64,000 bases of DNA from Paenibacillus faecis (GTDB lineage Bacteria; Bacillota; Bacilli; Paenibacillales; Paenibacillaceae): the NCBI RefSeq assembly GCF_008084145.1, contig NZ_VSDO01000003.1, positions 434,001 to 498,000 of the forward strand, given 5' to 3'. Within the stretch, counting starts at the first letter, position 1; each line of letters starts with the position of its first letter. This document shows positions 60,977 to 64,000 of the stretch, piece by piece. The translations under genes and the position numbers were made by a program. Below the pieces are notes generated by a model. That model saw only the letters and a program-made list of their open reading frames with translations. It had not been told where the DNA came from and ran no database searches.

Positions 60977-61774
60977 ATGTTCAAACCTTTTTTTGAGGGA
61001 CTTCTTTCCCAAGCCCGGGAAAAAGCCAGTTCAGACCCCCGGTTTGTAGGCCTCCTTGCAGGTGGCTCTCTCATGACCGGAACGTTGGATGAATTCAGCG
61101 ATTTGGACTTGATTGTGGTTTATGATGCCGCCTATCGGGAAGAAATCCTCGAGGAACGGTTGCATTACGCAAAAAGTTTGGGACCCTTGCTATCCGCCTT
61201 CACGGGGGAACATGTCGGTGAGCCCCGGCTTTTGATTTGCCTATACGACTTCAAAGGCCGGCTGCTCCATGTGGACCTGAAGTTCGTCTCCGTCCCCGAG
61301 CTGGCGGACCGGATGGAAGACCCGGTCATTCTTTGGGAAAGAAGCGGCGAGGTCAAAAAAGTGTTGCTCGACACAACCTGTCATTCAGAAAACGTAGACA
61401 TACAGTGGATGGAGGACCGGTTCTGGGTGTGGATTCACTATTGCGCCACCAAGTTGGGGCGAGGCGAGCTTTTCGAGGTAATCGACAGCCTCGCTTTCAT
61501 CCGAAGCTCCGTCCTTGGTCCGCTCATCCAGGTGAAGAACGGGAAACTCCCCCGAGGAGTGCGGAGATTGGAGCAGTTGAACAGCCAGACTGTGATCCGA
61601 TTGAAAGACACCCTCCCTGCTCATACTCCAAAAAGCTGCTATCGGGCCATAAAGGAAGCCATTAAGATTTATCGCGAATTACGCCAGGATTATCCGGAAT
61701 TGGAGCCTCGACTTGACGCGGAGGATAAGGTCGTCCCTTATCTGGACCGCGTCTATGAATCCTTCGCCTTGTAA
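60977..61774 (+). CDS. Nucleotidyltransferase-fold protein
   Basis: A 265-residue protein. GLLAGGSLMTGTLDEFSDLDLIVVYD is the nucleotidyltransferase signature (GS followed by two Asp in DLDL), and LHVDLKFVSVPEL may supply the third carboxylate. The helical C-terminal half resembles aminoglycoside nucleotidyltransferases and uncharacterised oxidoreductase-associated proteins. It could modify a small molecule or a protein; resistance to an antibiotic is possible but not shown. AAGGAG precedes the ATG. Confidence 0.8.
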   Translation: MFKPFFEGLLSQAREKASSDPRFVGLLAGGSLMTGTLDEFSDLDLIVVYDAAYREEILEERLHYAKSLGPLLSAFTGEHVGEPRLLICLYDFKGRLLHVDLKFVSVPELADRMEDPVILWERSGEVKKVLLDTTCHSENVDIQWMEDRFWVWIHYCATKLGRGELFEVIDSLAFIRSSVLGPLIQVKNGKLPRGVRRLEQLNSQTVIRLKDTLPAHTPKSCYRAIKEAIKIYRELRQDYPELEPRLDAEDKVVPYLDRVYESFAL

Positions 61775-61796
61775 AAAGCTATATCGTTACACGCGA

Positions 61797-61836
61797 AAAT
61801 ATCCCCGACTGCAGATGAACAGTCGGGGATATTTTT
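61797..61836. terminator. Bidirectional terminator
   Basis: AAAATATCCCCGACTG and CAGTCGGGGATATTTTT are perfect arms between convergent genes. Confidence 0.93.
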
Positions 61837-63433
61837 ATGTTGGGGAATTGGATTCCGTCAGCGGACCTTGAATCCGCCGCCGGGAGGCATCCCAACGCCA
61901 CTCAGGCACCTGCCCTTGCAGATGTACTCCTCCATACCAGCCATCCACACCCCTACGGGCAGCCGCATCCTCATCTCCATTCAGCACGCGATCGCCGAAC
62001 CCGGTGATCTCCACGGTACCTTCGCGGAGCGCCTCCGCTTTTTGCCCATAGCCGGGGAACGACGCTACTCCACGAAGGTGCAGCAGCGGGCAGGGTTCCA
62101 ATGACATGCTTCTGAGAATATGCCAAAACTGTAAGTCACCCATCCCGAACAGGGAAAGTCGATCTCCGACCAGCCGGAATAATTCCAAGGGGCGGTTCAC
62201 GCCGTCTCGAACGAATTGCAGCGTTGTTTCCTCCACAATCCCGAGGCCGTTCTTGACGGAAGGATACCTTTCCAAATGAAGCCGAAAAGCTTCTTTCGCG
62301 AACGGCAAGGCGGAAGTGTTCCGGTCCAACAGTTCTTGCAAATACGCGGGATCCACCGAGGTGTAGGCCTCCCAAAACTTCGCGCCCAGTTCCAATTGTT
62401 CGGCCCCGACCGGCGTCCAGGTTCCCGACATGGCCCCTAATTGCTGGGGAGTCAGCTGCCCCAACCCCCGAAAGCCCTCGACCCCCGGGTATTCGCCGAT
62501 ACAGAGCAAGTTCAGCTTGGTACGCCCCAAGTCCAGCCCGGAAAACCGGGACAGCAGATAACACAGCATCGTTTGGTCGAAAAGATCATGTTCAAACCAC
62601 AGGACGACCTCTTCATAATTCCGAACCTCTCCCAAAACCTTTTCCTGCGTTTCGCTGATCCTTATATACTCGGCTCCGGGAATGCCCAAAGTCTCTTCCA
62701 AATATTTCGCCCGCCGAGCCCGGCTCCCCGCTTCTTCCGGCTTTGCGAAGATCGGCCCGTGCGTATAGATCTCCCGCCACACCAGAATGTCGCCTTGAAC
62801 GCCTCCCTGACGCAGCTTTTGTTCCACCACATCGCCATTTACGAGATGAAGCATCTTTCTTCCTCCTTCGTACAGCTGATGATATACGGAGACCAGGTCG
62901 GCCACGGGGAGGGAGCCCCTTAGCTTTTTCCGGGCGTCATGGAGCCTTTTTTTCAGCGCGGGCACCGAGGTTCCCGTGAAGGCCGAAATCTCCTGCAAGG
63001 TATAGCCCTGAAAATAAAACAGCTCAATCGCCAGACGCATCGGTGCCGTCAAGGTGGCAAGGGAGTCGCGAACCGATCGCTGAAGCTCCCTTTCTATAAC
63101 CCTTTCCGCCACCCGGTCCGTTTGGCCGGTTTGGCGGATCCCTTCGTCCGCCTCCTCATAAGGCACCGCCCGCTCCCGTTTACGGCGAAGAATCCGGTAA
63201 CACTGCCGAAGGACGATCGTCTTGAACCAGCCCGGAAACGCCTCGGCGGTCTTCAACCGGTCCAGGTGGAGGAATGCCTCGGTAAAGGCTTCTTGCACCG
63301 CATCCTCCGCCAATTGGTGGTCTTTCAATTTCCCGTAGGCAACCGTCTTCGCCATGGCCGTGTAATGCCGGACCACCGTCGCAAAAGCCTCCTTGTTCCC
63401 CTGTCTGGCCTTCTCTATATCTTCTAGTCTCAA
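61835..63433 (-). CDS. ECF sigma factor fused to a DUF1835-like domain
   Basis: A 532-residue protein. Residues ~1-175 are an ECF sigma factor: region 2 (TVAYGKLKDHQLAEDAVQEAFTEAFLHLDRLKTAEAFPGWFKTI) and region 4 (SLATLTAPMRLAIELFYFQGYTLQEISAFTGTSVPALKKRLHDARKKL). From ~195 a second protein begins (MLHLVNGDVVEQKLRQGG), continuing through VVLWFEHDLFDQTMLCYLL, which matches DUF1835 proteins, and a further ~200 residues. ECF factors are normally under 200 residues. The frame is continuous, without stop or shift. The TTG start follows AAGGAG. No anti-sigma gene is adjacent. Confidence 0.88.
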   Translation of the reverse strand: MRLEDIEKARQGNKEAFATVVRHYTAMAKTVAYGKLKDHQLAEDAVQEAFTEAFLHLDRLKTAEAFPGWFKTIVLRQCYRILRRKRERAVPYEEADEGIRQTGQTDRVAERVIERELQRSVRDSLATLTAPMRLAIELFYFQGYTLQEISAFTGTSVPALKKRLHDARKKLRGSLPVADLVSVYHQLYEGGRKMLHLVNGDVVEQKLRQGGVQGDILVWREIYTHGPIFAKPEEAGSRARRAKYLEETLGIPGAEYIRISETQEKVLGEVRNYEEVVLWFEHDLFDQTMLCYLLSRFSGLDLGRTKLNLLCIGEYPGVEGFRGLGQLTPQQLGAMSGTWTPVGAEQLELGAKFWEAYTSVDPAYLQELLDRNTSALPFAKEAFRLHLERYPSVKNGLGIVEETTLQFVRDGVNRPLELFRLVGDRLSLFGMGDLQFWHILRSMSLEPCPLLHLRGVASFPGYGQKAEALREGTVEITGFGDRVLNGDEDAAARRGVDGWYGGVHLQGQVPEWRWDASRRRIQGPLTESNSPT

Positions 63434-63492
63434 GGCTGTCCGCTCCTTTATCTCCGTACTCGATATAGAAGTGCCGCCCAGGCTCTCAAAGG

Positions 63493-64000
63493 TTACTTGG
63501 GCTCGTTTGTCCAGACGTCCTCCAGCGGCAGCCCCTTTTCCGCACGAGCGGTATCGATCACTTTCTGAATGAAGCCGGTTTTGGATTTTGTGTACGCCTC
63601 AAGTTCGGTGCCGAACCGCAGGGCCGAAGCTTTCTTCACCTCGCCGTATTCACGGACCAGCTCGGGGTGCCGGCGCAAATAATCCCGCAGAAGGATCTCG
63701 TTCCTTAAATAAAATTCCTCGTCGTAAGGAAGGACATGAATGTTGTGGGTCCAAGTTCCGTCCGTGTATTTATTGAACAAATATCTTCCGTTCATTCCGG
63801 TCGGAACGTACTCGTAAACCTTCGAACCCAGGAGCGATTGGTAGAACGGCCATTCTCTAAAAGGGCGAACCCCCACAAAAATATCGATAATGGGCTTCGC
63901 TTCCTGACCGGGAATCGAGGTGCTCCCCACATGCTGGATCGCCTCGGCCTCGGCACCAAGAAGCGATGAGAGCCTGTTCCTCTCCTCTTCAAACTGTTCC
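63493..64000 (-). CDS. GrpB/UPF0157 nucleotidyltransferase-family protein (5' end outside)
   Basis: The visible 169 codons run off the right edge. HVGSTSIPG and KPIIDIFVGV are the conserved GrpB motifs, and YLFNKYTDGTWTHNIHVLPYDE is the family's middle section. The frame stays open through EEERNRLSSLLGAEAEAIQHVG to the window end, so the Met at 63930 is internal and only ~10-20 residues are missing. Function in bacteria is not established. It lies upstream of the sigma-factor fusion on the same strand, 59 bp away. Confidence 0.9.
   Translation of the reverse strand, partial: EQFEEERNRLSSLLGAEAEAIQHVGSTSIPGQEAKPIIDIFVGVRPFREWPFYQSLLGSKVYEYVPTGMNGRYLFNKYTDGTWTHNIHVLPYDEEFYLRNEILLRDYLRRHPELVREYGEVKKASALRFGTELEAYTKSKTGFIQKVIDTARAEKGLPLEDVWTNEPK

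Noticed and set aside
63493-63930. Start of the GrpB-like gene at 63930
   Set aside because: The frame continues upstream through conserved family sequence to the window edge; the Met is inside the HVGSTSIPG region.

Overview
The window looks like a chromosome segment of a GC-rich, spore-forming Gram-positive of the Paenibacillus type. This is inferred from an alpha/beta-type small acid-soluble spore protein, an S-layer-homology protein, a copper-amine-oxidase-N/NlpC-P60 wall protein, strong AGGAGG ribosome binding sites with many GTG/TTG starts, a 19-bp Fur box, a perfect CcpA cre site, and OhrR, HxlR and YtrA-type regulators. No rRNA, tRNA, CRISPR array, prophage or plasmid functions were seen.

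Layout. 1-5.6 kb: end of a phosphonate permease, a glutathione peroxidase divergent from OhrR with twin palindromic operators, a frameshifted AraC regulator, a Fur-controlled siderophore-binding lipoprotein and an MFS carrier. 6.2-10.8 kb: a 1374-residue cyclase/ATPase/TPR protein laid out like animal soluble adenylyl cyclase, then a small membrane protein. 11.5-19.3 kb (minus strand): a LacI-regulated cluster of ABC sugar importer, 2-hydroxyacid dehydrogenase and YicI-type alpha-xylosidase, with a 24-bp operator palindrome and a cre-overlapped lacI promoter. 19.6-21.1 kb: an intact IS4-family element with 17-bp inverted repeats and a 9-bp target duplication. 21.7-35.4 kb: rlmN, a two-component system, an ABM-type heme monooxygenase-like protein, a BI-1 family protein, a predicted nuclease, an anion permease-like protein, an SLH protein, a YtrA-type GntR/ABC operon and thrC. 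35.6-37.2 and 46.8-48.4 kb: two near-identical 1558-bp IS110-family elements. Between them lie tag, a doxX-dioxygenase operon with a divergent XRE-cupin regulator, a two-repeat protein, a SASP, an AraC-controlled isomerase/oxidoreductase operon and a wall hydrolase. 49.6-64 kb: a DsrE/cysteine desulfurase-like pair, three regulator/target modules (MarR-quinone reductase, HxlR-MFS, XRE-membrane), an aldo-keto reductase, an LLM flavoprotein, an envelope pair, a nucleotidyltransferase, an ECF sigma factor fused to a DUF1835-like domain, and a truncated GrpB-family gene.

The intergenic DNA is unusually rich in repeats. I see (i) about two dozen small palindromes of the form AATTARCKGGA-loop-TCCMGYTAATT, usually in arrays of three or four; (ii) four copies of a 170-220 bp mosaic built on GATGCAAATCTGCAGG; (iii) an AATAGCGCTATT/TCTAACGGA family; (iv) several tandem repeats; (v) a 301-bp module present as two full copies and one partial copy. 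Both IS110 elements sit at the same position in the right arm of a type (i) palindrome, and an uninterrupted copy of one target survives 0.6 kb away. Their non-coding left ends hold 8-nt matches to the left target and the left donor, as expected if a bridge RNA guides them to this repeat family. This is the most interesting signal in the window.
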